Origin: Aurelia coerulea
Lineage: Eukaryota; Cnidaria; Scyphozoa; Semaeostomeae; Ulmaridae
DNA: 64,000 nt
Reading direction: 5' to 3'
NCBI GenBank assembly: GCA_039566865.1
Contig: CM076951.1
Span: 19,353,484 to 19,417,483, forward strand
Shown: positions 22,254 through 33,394 of the stretch, piece after piece
Numbering within the stretch: the stretch's first letter is position 1
How the letters are laid out: each line of letters starts with the position of its first letter
Program-made: the position numbers and the translations under genes
Notes under the pieces: model-generated
The model's database searches: none
What the model saw: only the letters and a program-made list of their open reading frames with translations
Told to the model about the DNA's origin: nothing

Positions 22254-22637
22254 TTGAAAGATGTGATCAGATGTTATATCACCTCATTGATTGGCTCCTT
22301 TAGAAGAAGAGAATTGCTTTTATTTTCGACCATTAATTGTCACAGTAGGTGCCAAACTAAAATCCAAAGAATAAACCGTGACACGACGGCTTTCCTCCAT
22401 AGTCACTTAATTGATCTGAAGGGTATCAAACGAGAATATATAGATAATCTGCGCGATGCGCAACGGAAGTTCAATGGGCAACATGGGATACGACACTTGC
22501 CATACAAGAGAGTAGAGCAATTATCAGAACACAAGAGAGTATCCTCAAGAAGATCATTAGATCATTCCAGCAGGCCGGCGTTTTGTAAAAACAAACAAAC
22601 AAACAAACAAACGAACACAGCTCTAATGCCCAGCTGA
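22254..22637 (+). CDS. possible second reading frame in the TIR element
   Basis: 127 codons, basic (for example RFNGQHGIRHLPYKRVEQL-like composition), downstream of the 180-residue frame and ending in an AAAC microsatellite (about 22588-22613) that encodes a KQTNKQTN tail. The microsatellite tail and the lack of motifs make a genuine gene doubtful. The KGIKREYIDNLRDAQRKF stretch could be a coiled-coil exon. Confidence 0.25.
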   Translation: MKDVIRCYITSLIGSFRRRELLLFSTINCHSRCQTKIQRINRDTTAFLHSHLIDLKGIKREYIDNLRDAQRKFNGQHGIRHLPYKRVEQLSEHKRVSSRRSLDHSSRPAFCKNKQTNKQTNTALMPS

Positions 22638-22738
22638 TAATTCTATAAGCGTTTTTCAATTCCAAGGATGACTTTGAATAAAGAACGTAACATTCAGTGG
22701 TTAAGAAAATTTCCGCGTTTTTAAATTCCGCGTTATGG

Positions 22739-23495
22739 ACTTTTGCCTAATACGCCAGTGAATAACGCGGAACTCAATCTCGCGGAAATTTTTCAAGAAT
22801 GTTCTCAGCAAAGTTTGAAGGAGAAACAGAGGAATTTCTGTTTGTTTGATTCTTCCTACTGATGAGTTAAGCGGAGAATGTGGCTTTACTTCCGAATTTG
22901 CCAACACAATGTCAACATCATTCATAGTTAGGCCACTGACCTCGATGGGCCTAGCCAAATGAATAATAACAACACAGATGCAATAGTTCGTCGATCCTGA
23001 AGAGGGGCGCAAGTGCACTGTTTAAAAGTGTTTCGAAGATCCAAGGATGAATTTGAAAAAGAATGTAATTTTCAAGGCTTGAAAAAATTTCCGCGTTTTT
23101 CAATTCCGCGTTATGGACTTTTGCCTAATACGCCAGTGAATAACGCGGAACTCAATCTCGCGGAAATTTTTCAAGAATGTTCTCAGCAAAGTTTGAAGGA
23201 GAAACAGAAGAATTTCTGTTTGTTTGATTCTTCCTACTGATGAGTTAAGCGGAGAATGTGGCTTTACTTCCGAATTTGCCAACACAATGTCAACATCATT
23301 CATAGTTAGGCCACTGACCTCGATGGGCCTAGCCAAATGAATAATAACAACGCAGATGCAATAGTAGGTCGATCCTGAAGAGGGGCGCAAGTGCACTGTT
23401 TAAAAGTGTTTCGAAGATCAAAGGATGACTTTGAATAAAGAATGTAACATTCAGTGGTTAAGAAAATTTCCGCGTTTTTAAATTCCGCGTTATGG
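22739..23495 (-). repeat. right arm: two inverted ~379-bp units
   Basis: Units end at 22738, 23116 and 23495 (spacing 378 and 379) and are inverted relative to the left arm, with very high identity. The right arm has one unit fewer than the left, so unit number has changed by unequal exchange or replication slippage since the palindrome formed. Confidence 0.92.
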
Positions 23496-23609
23496 ACTTT
23501 TGCCTAATACGCCAGTGAATAACGCGGAACTATATCTCGCGGAAAAATTCTGTTCCGCGGTTTCCGCGAGTTCCGCGAGTTCCGCGTTATGGACCTGGCC
23601 CTATGCCTA

Positions 23610-25785
23610 GTCCCACAATGATGATTCAATCCAGCTTTCCTTTCTTTGGGTATAGCAATCTTTAATAGCAAAAATGATTTCTCAGAGTGTTCATAAAGAA
23701 TTTAGAAGGATCTGTGTGATCTACGAGTAAAAGGGAATAAGTTTATACATACCTTCAAACAGAGCAGTGCCACTCACAGAACTTCGATCCTCGTGGTATT
23801 GGGCGAGCGAGGTTGGAGGCTGCTGCAGTGAGCCTCCTTTCCGCAGTAGAACACAGGGAATCAATGGAACAGAATAGAAATGGCAGGCCACGCGGACATC
23901 TTTGCTTGGTTCATTCCCACTTTTGTCCCGAGGGTTTGGTTCTTGAATCAAATTGTTGAGCCCCACACATGCGCTTTCAACGTCCATTTATTCAGCTTCT
24001 TCAACCAATGGTACACAATGGTTCGTTTTGTAAAAAATGCATTATTGATGGTACCAGTTCTAGGCCGTAATTTTCCTCCATGTACGATCCTGCATGATTC
24101 CCTTTGCTGAAGTATGGTACTTGGTGCAAATTGGGAGTTTTGCACTTGTAGACTTACTTTCACTTATTTTTTATATTTTCAACTACACATTTATGAAATT
24201 GACATCTATTAAGTGGCTACTTCCGGAAAAAGGAGGTATTGTAAATAGCCATAAATGCCATATGAAGTTATCAAAAGTGAATGTGCTTGCCTTATCTTGA
24301 AAGAGAAAACGATATTCTTCAAATTAAAAAAAATTTTAATTGGACTTTTCTTTGTAAAGATATTGTAAAATCAAAGAACACCTCTCAAGGGACCCTGAAA
24401 TACTTGTAGCTGGAAGCGTTTTAGGGTTTGAATTTACATAACTTTGAAATTGGATTACTCTGGACTTAAAAGTTTGATTGAGTTCAGATTTGTTTTGTTT
24501 AGATATTCAATGTATTTCGTATTGGAAAATTTATACAAATTTTATTTTATAGAAAATACGAATTTTCTATCATTTCAATGTTTGCAACATTTTGCCTTTT
24601 CTTACACTTGCCGGCTCACAGTTAGGTTGTTGAGGCGGTTGTTTGCTGTTGTTGACCTTAGATAGGTCTTGACTCGCTTCAGGGCTGAGTACCTGTCACT
24701 GATGATCAGTTTTCTACATTATTATGAAGAATAGAAAAAATCAACTTTTGGAAATTATTTGGGGGGCCTGGGCCCGACCGGCCCCAATAGCTGCTACGAG
24801 CCTGTATTAACTGTTGGTTTGGGCTGGTTTCTGTTGGAGTTCTGAGTTGTAGGGTTAATTCTATTTGATATTACAGGTTTGTTGTTTATTTTCCTCTATC
24901 AATGTCAACTGGCTGCTATTTTTGTTGGAAATTGGAAATTGTTTTTGTGTGGATGAATTATGCGGGGTGGTATCACAAAGAGTAATCTTTTGGTTTCTGT
25001 TGGTTTCATTACTTTGTTTTATGGAATTTAATGCTGTTTTCCTTTATCTTTGGCAATATTTTTTTCAGCAAATTCAGTAAGACCTATACCTATGGTAACA
25101 CTTTAGGCTGGAATGTGGATGAAGGCAGTGACCCATTTGATTCCTTTGCCATTCTCCCAAGCTTTTCCATCTTGACTTTATCACATCAGATCACATCTAT
25201 CTTCAAATTTTAAATCAGTCCAGTGGACAAAGAAGTCATCATCAACACCAAAACCATGATAAATAACTTGATATGCAGCAAGCATGAATGCTGACAGGTG
25301 TTTCCAGCTTATTGATTTGAAGACAAAAAGCTGTGGATTCAAATTTCTCCTCCTGCACACACAAGAAGAAGTTTGGTGTCAATTTTATAGTTTTTTATCA
25401 CACTGTTTACGTGTGTAATGATGACTAAATCATCACATGTGTTTGCTTTCTTTGAACCGTGTTTGAAAGGTGACACTTTGGGGGTAATCTCTTTTGCTCA
25501 CATTTCTGGCATAAAATCATATCTCCTTGGCATAAGGATCCTTTGAAAGCTTTGCAGTTGTTGCACTGTGGCCTTGGATTAGATTCCACATATCTCCATA
25601 TATTAAGAGCAGCAGTAGAATCATTGCTTTTGTGGCAGTAGACTTCTTGGTCGCTTCAAATTTGTGACTGCTTAGGCCAGTTGCGATGTTATATTTCATT
25701 GGAGTTGATACAGGCCCAAAACGAAAATAATTTGATTTTCCACTTTATTATCTCCGTTTCCTTTGCCTTTCTTATTTTACAATAC
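23610..25785. other. unassigned AT-rich sequence
   Basis: 2.2 kb without a supported gene or element. Short frames at 23721-23987, 24444-24665 and 24865-25080 lack motifs and are low-complexity hydrophobic. Confidence 0.4.
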
Positions 25786-25854
25786 GGCTTATTGTAATTT
25801 GCGTAAGCGTGCGTAAGTTACGCATACATGCGTAAGTTACGCATTTTACAACAA

Positions 25855-26035
25855 GTTGTGCGTAAGATAATGCGTAAGATGATGCGTAAGATTTAAGTGT
25901 GCGTAAGATAATGCGTAAGATGATGCGTAAGATTTAAGTGTGCGTAAGATAGTGCGTAAGATCGTGCGTAAGATTGAAGTTGTGCGTAAGATAATGCGTA
26001 AGATCGTGCGTAAGATTGAAGTATGCATAAGATGA
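25855..26035 (+). repeat. GCGTAAGAT array, left arm
   Basis: About twelve GCGTAAGAT words are arranged as 12+12+17-bp groups that repeat about every 41-42 bp, four times. They are likely transposase-binding sites. The frames through it (LTHHLTHYLTH-like) are repeat artefacts. Confidence 0.9.
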
Positions 26036-26267
26036 TGGGCTTCTTGTAATTTGCGAAAGATTCTTTCTTTCTAACTTTCTTGTAACTTTCTCTTTTTATA
26101 CCTAGCAAATGTTTGAGACGATATTATTAGTAGTATTATTATAGTATAGTATAGATAGTATTATCTCCACTGTATTATCAGGCCTGATTTTGTCAATCTA
26201 ATTGTAACCAAGCTTCTAAACGCCTAAACTTCAACCGGTTTCTTGTTTAACTTCGTTCATGGGTAGT

Positions 26268-26539
26268 CAGTGGCCGATTTAGGGGGAGGTAAGTGGGGGC
26301 AACTGCTCCCCCTTTTTTGGTACCGCTTTTTTGGCGAGGAAAGCGCCCCTCGTCCTTACTCTAACGCACAATTTTCTAACTGCTTCAATGTAAGTATGGG
26401 GAAACATATAAATCAAATAATTTTCTTTTAAAAGGGTCCAACAATTTTCGCGTACCCTCGGCGCTTTCAATATCCATTATATTTTTCGTGCCCTCTTTGC
26501 AAGTTGCCCCCCTTCGATTTCGAGCTGGATCCGCCCCTG
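26268..26539. mobile_element. hAT-type MITE with 8-bp TSD
   Basis: The left end CAGTGGCCGATT and the inverted right end (CAGGGGCGGATCC read on the minus strand) share the hAT-like CAGNGGC terminus. The flanks TGGGTAGT (26260-26267) and TCGGTAGT (26540-26547) agree at 7 of 8 positions. 272 bp, non-coding, nested in the 25786-27836 element and therefore younger. Confidence 0.82.
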
Positions 26540-27093
26540 TCGGTAGTAGTAAGGCCTTAGACTTATTGTCAGTACTTGGGTACTTGACTTGGGGGTATAC
26601 AACGAGTGGGTTTTTAGTTGATTTGGTTTCGTATAAGGATTTACCTCCACAGAAATAAACCCGACCCATATTTGTAGCAAGTTTTTGCAAAACTTATACA
26701 GCTTTTAAGTACCCCTTCCCTGTGTTCAACTTTGAATCATGATGAATGACAAAGGTGGCCGAATCAAAGCAGAAATTACAATTTTTAGTATTATTTGTAA
26801 TACACCTTCTGTGTGAATACAATTCGTATCTCATAGCTTACACGTATTTTCTTATAACTTAGAAACTAAGAATTTGGGTCAGTTCTGAAAGATTTTAAAA
26901 AGTATCAGATCTGTGCCCTCCTGAACAAGGTTTTTTGAAGCCTTTCCGGGCCTTTCCGATGTTTAGACATTATTCAAGACTTCCCGAGTACTATTATGAT
27001 GCAGGACAGGAAACAGGCGAGAATAAACAAAAACATGCTACAGTTTCTTATTTTTTGCGATCTGAGAGTCTTGAGTTTCATATAAGCAGTTTA

Positions 27094-27451
27094 CACTCTT
27101 TTTTTATAAGAAAATTGTTTATAAGAATATTCAGGCTCAGAATCATCCAAATTATAAGAATATTATAAGAATATTGCTCAGCCTCAGCTCACATATTTGT
27201 GTCTCATTTCCAGTAGTCGCCTGTTTTGCGATGTTCATAACATTCTTATTGTTACAATTGCTTAAGTTTTTCTTTCGTTCGACCATTTCTTCATAATGAT
27301 ATGACAATTCTTTGAACCATGTTCCCCTGAAACCATATCAGATTTTAAAGAATAAGAATACTTTAAGAATATGTTAAGGCTCAAAACGAAAAATTTCTTA
27401 AGAATATTGAGGCTGAAAAAAATTTATAGTATTCTTATAAAAAAAAGAGTG
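27094..27451. mobile_element. TA-flanked MITE, TIR CACTCTTTTTTTATAAG (copy 1)
   Basis: The ends CACTCTTTTTTTATAAGAA and its inverse are bordered by TA on both sides. A second, inverted copy is at 58336-58680 with the same internal sequence (for example TTCAGGCTCAGAATCAT). IS630/Tc1/mariner-type by target. Nested in the GCGTAAG element. Confidence 0.87.
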
Positions 27452-27616
27452 TATTAGAAACAAATATTACGTGTATAACAGGAGAAGAGCGAAGGCGAAG
27501 AGCGGCAACTAAGCTCAACAGATATGTATGATTAGGATCAGCAGAATCTACTTGGAAAGACTGTTTCTGTCGCATTATGCGATTCTGGGGCAATTTTTCT
27601 TATGCAAAGGAGTTGG

Positions 27617-27770
27617 TCGATCTTACGCATCATCTTACGCACGATCTTACGCAAATTTAAATCTTACGCACGATCTTACGCATTATCTTACGCATACTTA
27701 AATCTTACGCATCATCTTACGCATCATCTTACGCACAACTTCAATCTTACGCATCATCTTACGCATTTTG
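27617..27770 (-). repeat. GCGTAAGAT array, right arm
   Basis: Inverted counterpart of 25855-26035, with about nine ATCTTACGC words on the plus strand. Confidence 0.9.
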
Positions 27771-27839
27771 TTGTAAAATGCGTAACTTACGCATGTATGC
27801 GTAACTTACGCATGCTTACGCAAATTACAATAAGCCAGG

Positions 27840-28485
27840 TTTTCTCTGGAGGTCTTCTCTGGAGGTCTTGCAGGTATCGTACTTGGAGGGGCGCTGGGGA
27901 GAATGTTTCCGAGGTGGAGATTAGTTTCCTATACGGCTGGCAAATTTCCTCTAAAATATATAGGGGCTCTGTATGGCTCTCTGACCAACCAAAATTATTT
28001 TGCTCAGCTTGGGTTCCGGAATGGAGAGTGTCATACATATATAAATAGATACATGTTTTATTTGTTATAGCAGGTCAATAAGTGGCAGCATGAAGCTGAT
28101 GTGGACCTGCTGTACTACACTAAACTAAAATGCTAAGAGAAAATTTGCATACGACACAACTTTGGTATAATGAACTCCAGAGCATCTGGCCCAATTCATT
28201 CACCAATCTGTGGACCGTTATGACATTAATGGGAATATTTTGCATTATGATCAATTGTGCCATATGAGATTCATTATATCGAAATTATACTGTAGACTCT
28301 AACTACACTAGTTTTTTTGTTTTTTGTTTTGCTTAAACTGAAATGTTGGTTAAAAGTACTTAAAGTTTTCAAGGTCCTTATTAAGAATGAATGTTGTTTT
28401 ATTAAAGGAAATTTGATCAATTGCTGCAGATAAGAAACCTAGCTGCTCTTTAATTTTTTTATAATTCTCTGATTTCTTTAATGTT
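27840..28485. other. unassigned sequence
   Basis: Nothing recognisable. Confidence 0.4.
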
Positions 28486-28941
28486 TTAGGTAAACTGTTC
28501 CCAAGGTACGTTACTTGGTACTTTCAAGGTGTGGGGTGGGAGGTATGTTTTGGGGGACTGGCAAGCCTCAAGGATATTATCCTTCAGTCCAGCATCTGTG
28601 TAGTGCTCTTGGTTTCCGCTAAAACATTTATCCAGTTTTCTGGGCAATTTCCAAGAGTTTACATCCTCAGCTTTCATCATCTTTCAAGTGTTGGAAGTCC
28701 TCTCATTCTCAGATGAAGAGGATGATGACTCACCGTCTGTGCAGCTAGCAGAACTGTCTGAGAAAGAAGAGAAGTGGTTCTTTCTCTTTTTAGGTTTCCT
28801 GCTTATGGGAGGCATATTAGCCTTCTGTTTCTTGGTTTTTGAGCAGGAATAGGAACGTTTTAGCCCCTTTTTCTTTGGTTTACTTTCCCTTTGATATGTA
28901 TGATCACCGACATGGTCACTGTAACTGGCCTTTCCATCCAC
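28486..28941 (-). pseudogene. Lys/Ser-rich gene fragment with an in-frame stop
   Basis: One frame runs from 28941 to 28486, interrupted by a single TGA at 28681-28683. The first part is basic and then acidic/Ser-rich (KPKKKGLKRSYSCSKTKKQK, then SASCTDGESSSSSSENER), as in a nuclear disordered region. After the stop it continues KAEDVNSWKLPRKLDKCF and LPPHTLKVPSNVPW, resembling the entry into the conserved core of transposon-associated proteins seen in cnidarians (from memory, unchecked). Continuity across the stop suggests one gene with a nonsense mutation. Confidence 0.45.
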
Positions 28942-29400
28942 TGAGTTGCTTCCACTGAATCCAGCTGAACGTTCTTCATCGACCTATTTAACTATTGGGA
29001 CCATTACCATGCCTATTTTCTTAATCATTGTCTACCTCCACATTTTTCCAAAATTCAATAGGAGCTGCCCTTACGATTCAAATGAAGTTTCTTCATTTCT
29101 AGGCACGATTAGTCGATATTGCTATTGCCAATAAAGTCAAGATTATTTCGGTACGGATTTCATTACATTCTGTTACCTTGTTATTGAGGTGATGCTAATG
29201 CAGGTGGTGAGGAGATGCAAGGGTGATGCTCGGTGTGTAATCAGATTTACATATCTGTCTCAAGGGACTCTTCTCGGATATGGTCTGTTACTTTCTTCAT
29301 TTCTGGGTGTTGCCAAATGTTTATTTACGATGCATTTTTTCTATTCCAGTTGCCTCTCCAAACAAAAAATTCTTTCCTGCATGCTACCAATGGAAGCTTG
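28942..29400. other. unassigned sequence
   Basis: No supported feature. Confidence 0.4.
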
Positions 29401-29419
29401 TTCATAGTTTATTGGGTGG

Positions 29420-30034
29420 TTTAGAATGTTGCATGACGTTATCCCAATGACGTCAACAAAAATATTCTCGAATTGACTCCAGAATCCATCATCAACAATT
29501 GGTTGTTGCGCATGCGTACTGACGAAAAACCATGTTATGCTTCATTTTTAGACAATGAGTGACATGATATGATGCAGCAGGTCTTTTTATGTATATTTAG
29601 CAGTTTTTGCTATTTTTAAAAGTAATTTATAATCAATTTTAGACAAAAGTCGCTGTTTTACTCGTACAAAATAAATAAATGCTGACATCAGCAAAAATAT
29701 TAGACTTACAAAGCCAAAATTTCAAAATAAGAATTACAAGGATATAATCCTTCTATATTTCAAATATCACATCGATATATTTTATCAATTTGGAGATACA
29801 ACGCGACAAAGTACATGTGGTTTTACACCCAAATTAGCAACATTTGCTGAGGTCAGCACTTAATCACGTGACATAAACAAAAACAAGTCACACCATCTTG
29901 TTTGCCTTATCATGTTTGTTAATTGTGCCAAGTTTCAAGTCTCTAGCACTTATGATTCTGAGAAAAACCAGGGGGGGCACTTTGTGCCCTCCCCAAGTCT
30001 CCCCAAAGTTTCAAAAAGCCTAGTCTGGATAGGG
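29420..30034. mobile_element. probable TTAA-targeting MITE, right end certain only
   Basis: It ends TCTGGATAGGG at 30034 followed by TTAA, as in the complete copy 33913-34796. Internal words are shared with that copy (GCTGACATCAGCAAA, GACGTCA, CACGTGA, a G-run next to the end). The left end is not defined. Confidence 0.5.
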
Positions 30035-30038
30035 TTAA

Positions 30039-30329
30039 GAAAAAAAAAGAATTGACAACGGCCAGAAGCAAGATAATTCATCTGACAGTCATGGCTTTGT
30101 CAACAAGAAAAAGGAAATAAAGATATTCAGTTGGTTGCAAAGAATATAACAGTGTCTTTGATTCTACACTACCTCTGTAGTACGGCAAAGTATTAACGAC
30201 TGATGTAAATATGTCATAAAGTTATGATCTGGTCATTTTGTGGAGCCAATTCAACAAATTCATACCTTTTCCCCTTTCAGTCATCATGGTCCCTCTAATT
30301 TTGACAAAACTCAGGAACAGTGTCTTTGA
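30039..30329. other. unassigned AT-rich sequence
   Basis: Nothing recognisable. Confidence 0.35.
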
Positions 30330-30710
30330 TTGATTGAGGTTTTACAAATGAACAACATGCACAATGACCAAAATTTTGAATGCATTGCCGTAGCAGATGC
30401 ATCACAGTCAACATTGAGTGGATATTTTGGAAAGCCAAAGGTGCCTGTTAAGGATACTGCTGGAGAGAGCAAGACCAAAGAACAAGACCAAAATAATAGC
30501 GAACAATGTCACTCGTTAATTCAAAAACTACTTGAAGAAGATCAGGTCAAGGATGAACAAGCCCAAAAAGAAAGTGGGGCCGAAAAAAAGGTCTTTCAAG
30601 AACCACAAGAAGAAGAGCAGGCCAAGGACGAACATATCCATGAAGAAAGTGACAAAGAAATCAAGATCACTACTTCATTAACAAGGGGCGATGATGATAT
30701 CTCTACTTAA
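30330..30710 (+). CDS. acidic Gln/Lys-rich frame with a PIP-box-like motif
   Basis: 126 codons, open; the first ATG is seven codons in (MNNMHNDQNFE). Near residues 26-33 it contains QSTLSGYF, which fits the PCNA-interacting consensus Q-x-x-(L/I/M)-x-x-(F/Y)-(F/Y). The rest is charged (VKDEQAQKESGAEKK, EEEQAKDEHIHEE) and predicted disordered. It lies upstream of family-B copy 2 on the same strand and could be an exon of that gene. A real exon or a decayed fragment is equally possible. Confidence 0.4.
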   Translation: MIEVLQMNNMHNDQNFECIAVADASQSTLSGYFGKPKVPVKDTAGESKTKEQDQNNSEQCHSLIQKLLEEDQVKDEQAQKESGAEKKVFQEPQEEEQAKDEHIHEESDKEIKITTSLTRGDDDIST

Positions 30711-30910
30711 AATGGCAAGAACCATATGCCAGCCCAAATCTTCATGGAGACTCCACTGTGAATCAAGAACTTGTCCTTGGAAGTCAGCAACAGTCACTCC
30801 TCTGACAGTCCCCAGGGCAAAAATTTGGCAGAGAAACTCCCTTTCAATTGAAAGGCAATATTATGTGGATTGTGATGGATAGACATCAAATTTGAAAGCC
30901 CACCTTACGA

Positions 30911-31470
30911 AATGCACCACCTACAATTGTTCAGGTGATGTTGGTGTGGCTTGTGCACTCAACGAAGCAAGAAGATTTTGATACCTGGTGCGAGCAAATC
31001 AGGACAGTTCTCTTTGAAATGGCACATGATGCTAATGAAAAACAGAAACGCAAGCAACAGCCAGATGTTTTAGCTTGAAAATTCAACATGTTTAGTTGAT
31101 CTTCTTTCTTAAGCTCTGCAGAAACATTCGCGATTATTGCACACCAATCATTAGAATGATGCAAAAGCCAAATCTTGATGCCATACAGCTTTCATCTATG
31201 ATAGAAGATTTTCAAAGGACATTGGCAGCCTTGGATATGAACCAGATATGGGAACATGCGATAAATCTTTATCCAGAAATCCCAGCAGCTAGAATTAGAG
31301 AGGGCTGGTGCAGAATAGAGGAAATGGATGGATGCAGTGAAAGTTGGAAGCAATCCTTGACAAGCATTGCTGTGACATTGATGGTTAAGTTCTTTGAGCA
31401 AACTGGTTGGCAATTTCAGAATTTAAAAAAGTTCAATTGGATGAAACTTGTTCATCCTTCACATTTGTAG
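30911..31470 (+). pseudogene. repeated gene family B, copy 2 and an adjoining C-terminal fragment
   Basis: First, one frame (about 30914-31078) reads NAPPTIVQVMLVWLVHS, then EDFDTWCEQIRTVLFEMAH and a basic tail before TGA. Then the frame 31096-31470 reads YCTPIIRMMQKPNLDAIQL, FQRTLAALDMNQIWEHA and FQNLKKFNWMKLVHP, colinear with the copy at 9821-10510. This copy is intact through the place where copy 1 is frameshifted, but it stops at a TAG (31468-31470) where copy 1 continues. Function unknown. Confidence 0.62.
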
Positions 31471-32932
31471 ATCAAAGGTGAACATATGGGCAGCTCGCGG
31501 AACAAACTAATGGCATCCCCGTTCCTGCCATCATTTGAATTCATTACGAAGCATAGCTGTACACATTGCGATGCAGGGTATTAAGATGTTAGGCAAGGGT
31601 GAGCATAGGCGTTGGAAACAAGGGGGCTAGTAGCCCCCCAACGTCAGAAAATTTGCAAAATCAGCCAGAATTGGGCAGAAATCTGCCTTAAGTCGGGAAA
31701 AGTTTTCCTAAACGATGGATTTTTTATCGAGCAGCCTCGCCCCCACAAATTTTATCTCCCCCAACACCTGTGAGGTAAGAAGATGCCAAAGATACTTTAC
31801 CAGTTGACTTTCAGGCCCTCAGGGAACAAAAAAGCTATTGGAAAATTTGTCATCTATACTGTGTCAGTTTTGTGTTTCGATGAGTGCATAATAACAACTG
31901 CATCGAGCTGGTTTTCCAAAAAGGAGTGAGAAGTTAAAGTAAGAAGTTTCAATGGTTTCATCAACAATTTGCTTCCCTGGCTTCTAATGAGCTTCCAATA
32001 CCCTCACACACGCACAATGATGTTCATGCACAGTTAGCCTGTCTGCATGCCGGCTAAGGCACAGTGTACTCTGCGAGGGGCTTTTAACCATTTACATTAC
32101 AAATAGTCTGTTTTTAGAACGCGCAAAGACAACAGCAGTATTGAAAAGTAACATTCTGCAGACAGCAATGTTGAACAGATGCGTTGTTAAAAACTTTTGC
32201 AAAGCAGTTTGGGTCCTGATATAAAAGGAAAAAATGCCACATCAATTTCCCCACACCATCTCATATACTCGCATCACTGCGTTCCGCGATCAAAAATGAA
32301 GAAAGTGTCATTGCAAGAGTTCAGAGGACTCATAAGTGAATTATGCAAAAGTTTCCCTGTGCAGTTCCAGACGCAACATCCCTTGGGAACTGTCTCACTG
32401 TTATGTACAACAGCAAATTTCAGCCTTCCTAGACAAGATGCTGAAGGAGCAGGATGAAATGGTTGCAAAGGAATCAGAGGAGATTAGCTAGAGCCAACCA
32501 AGATCCCATCAAAGAGAGGGAAGATGACATAAATACCGTTGAAACAGACTGATTTCTTTGAGATTGCAAATGATGTAGAAGTAGATGTGGAGAGCATCTA
32601 TGAGGGCAAAGGCGCAGTTGAAGATCAAATAACACTGTGGTCAATTTTAACGTACTGTTGATGTAACCTTGGATTATTGGGATCTTCTCTTGATGTTTAA
32701 TTTGGGAGAGGAAATTATGTCATATCTATGGGTGGGCTGGTAGGCGTTTTATTATCCTTTATGTATGTATCTATGTATCAATTTGCCAAAATAAATATTT
32801 GAAAGGTTCATATAGAAATAGATACAATACAATATTAAATGTTAAAAACGTAAAGATAAACACCCTAATTACAGTGTAACTAGGATAGCACTAAAAGGTG
32901 AAGCTGACCTTATTTCCATAATGGTTCCCTTA
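31471..32932. other. unassigned; weak gene remnant
   Basis: A plus-strand frame at 32197-32457 (MKKVSLQEFRGLISELCKSF) may be decayed coding sequence, but I recognise no family. At 31603-31768 the words CATAGGCGTTGG and CCAACACCTGTG look like weak hAT-type ends without a matching TSD. Confidence 0.35.
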
Positions 32933-33391
32933 GGGCCTGATTACATGAGAGTTTTCAACCCCGGGGTTGAGTTTCAACCCACCTGCCTGAGTTGAAATAA
33001 ATTTCCTATTACATGGGTATTTTCACTCCCGGGTATGAAAAAGCGAGCCGTAAAATTTCATCCCCGGGTATGAAAAAGCTCGCCATGCGCAATACAACTT
33101 GCATGCGTCAATAGCAATTTGACCCCGGGGTTGAAACAAGATTGCGATTACATGGACATTCACGTATTGAAAACAATGGGGATTAACGGGTCAAAAGTTT
33201 CACCTCGGCTAGGTCAAGGTGGGATGAGATTTCAGCCCCGGGTGTTATTTCATCCCCGGGGTTGAGATTTCACCATGTAATCGAAAATTGGAATCAATAA
33301 AGGAATAAATGGAGAGGTGGGATGAAATTTCAACTCGGCCAGGTGGGTTGAAATTCAACCCCGGGGTTGAAAACTCCATGTAATCAGGTCC
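32933..33391. mobile_element. PIF/Harbinger-type MITE with TTA TSD
   Basis: The left end GGGCCTGATTACATG at 32933 and the right inverse CATGTAATCAGGTCC ending at 33391 enclose 459 bp. TTA flanks both sides (32930-32932, 33392-33394), the Harbinger TWA target. Repeated CAACCCCGGGGTTGA palindromes lie inside each end. Non-coding. Confidence 0.92.
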
Positions 33392-33394
33392 TTA

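Larger units (their letters stand above)
20130..23601. mobile_element. 3472-bp TIR element with tandem-repeat arms and 8-bp TSD
   Basis: The termini are GGGCCAGGTCCATAACGCGG at 20130 and its reverse complement ending at 23601. The flanks carry a perfect 8-bp direct repeat, TATGCCTA, at 20122-20129 and 23602-23609. Next to the ends are short tandem ACTCGCGGA words (three left, two right). The arms are then made of ~379-bp tandem units, three complete on the left and two on the right in inverted orientation. The middle (21420-22670) is unique and holds one 180-codon frame. An 8-bp TSD occurs in hAT, P, Zisupton, Novosib and others, but the GGG terminus and the repeat arms do not let me choose. 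No DDE transposase is visible, so it may be non-autonomous. The near-identical arms and perfect TSD indicate a young insertion. Confidence 0.93.
25786..27836. mobile_element. 2051-bp TIR element with GCGTAAG subterminal arrays
   Basis: The left end GGCTTATTGTAATTTGCG at 25786 is matched by the inverse ending at 27836, and the inverted identity runs about 75 bp. Beyond it both arms carry arrays of GCGTAAGAT (left) or ATCTTACGC (right). No TSD was found. The interior (26110-27600) holds no transposase, and two younger MITEs are nested in it. It is non-autonomous or deleted. Confidence 0.85.

Noticed and set aside
25846..26108. Frames of LTHHLTHYLTH type
   Set aside because: Translation of the GCGTAAGAT array.
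25855..27770. CRISPR-like spaced repeats
   Set aside because: Repeat words are 9 bp with no unique spacers of constant length, in an inverted pair within a eukaryotic TIR element.
31603..31768. Possible hAT MITE (CATAGGCGTTGG ... CCAACACCTGTG)
   Set aside because: Inverted ends are short and the flanking 8-mers do not match.
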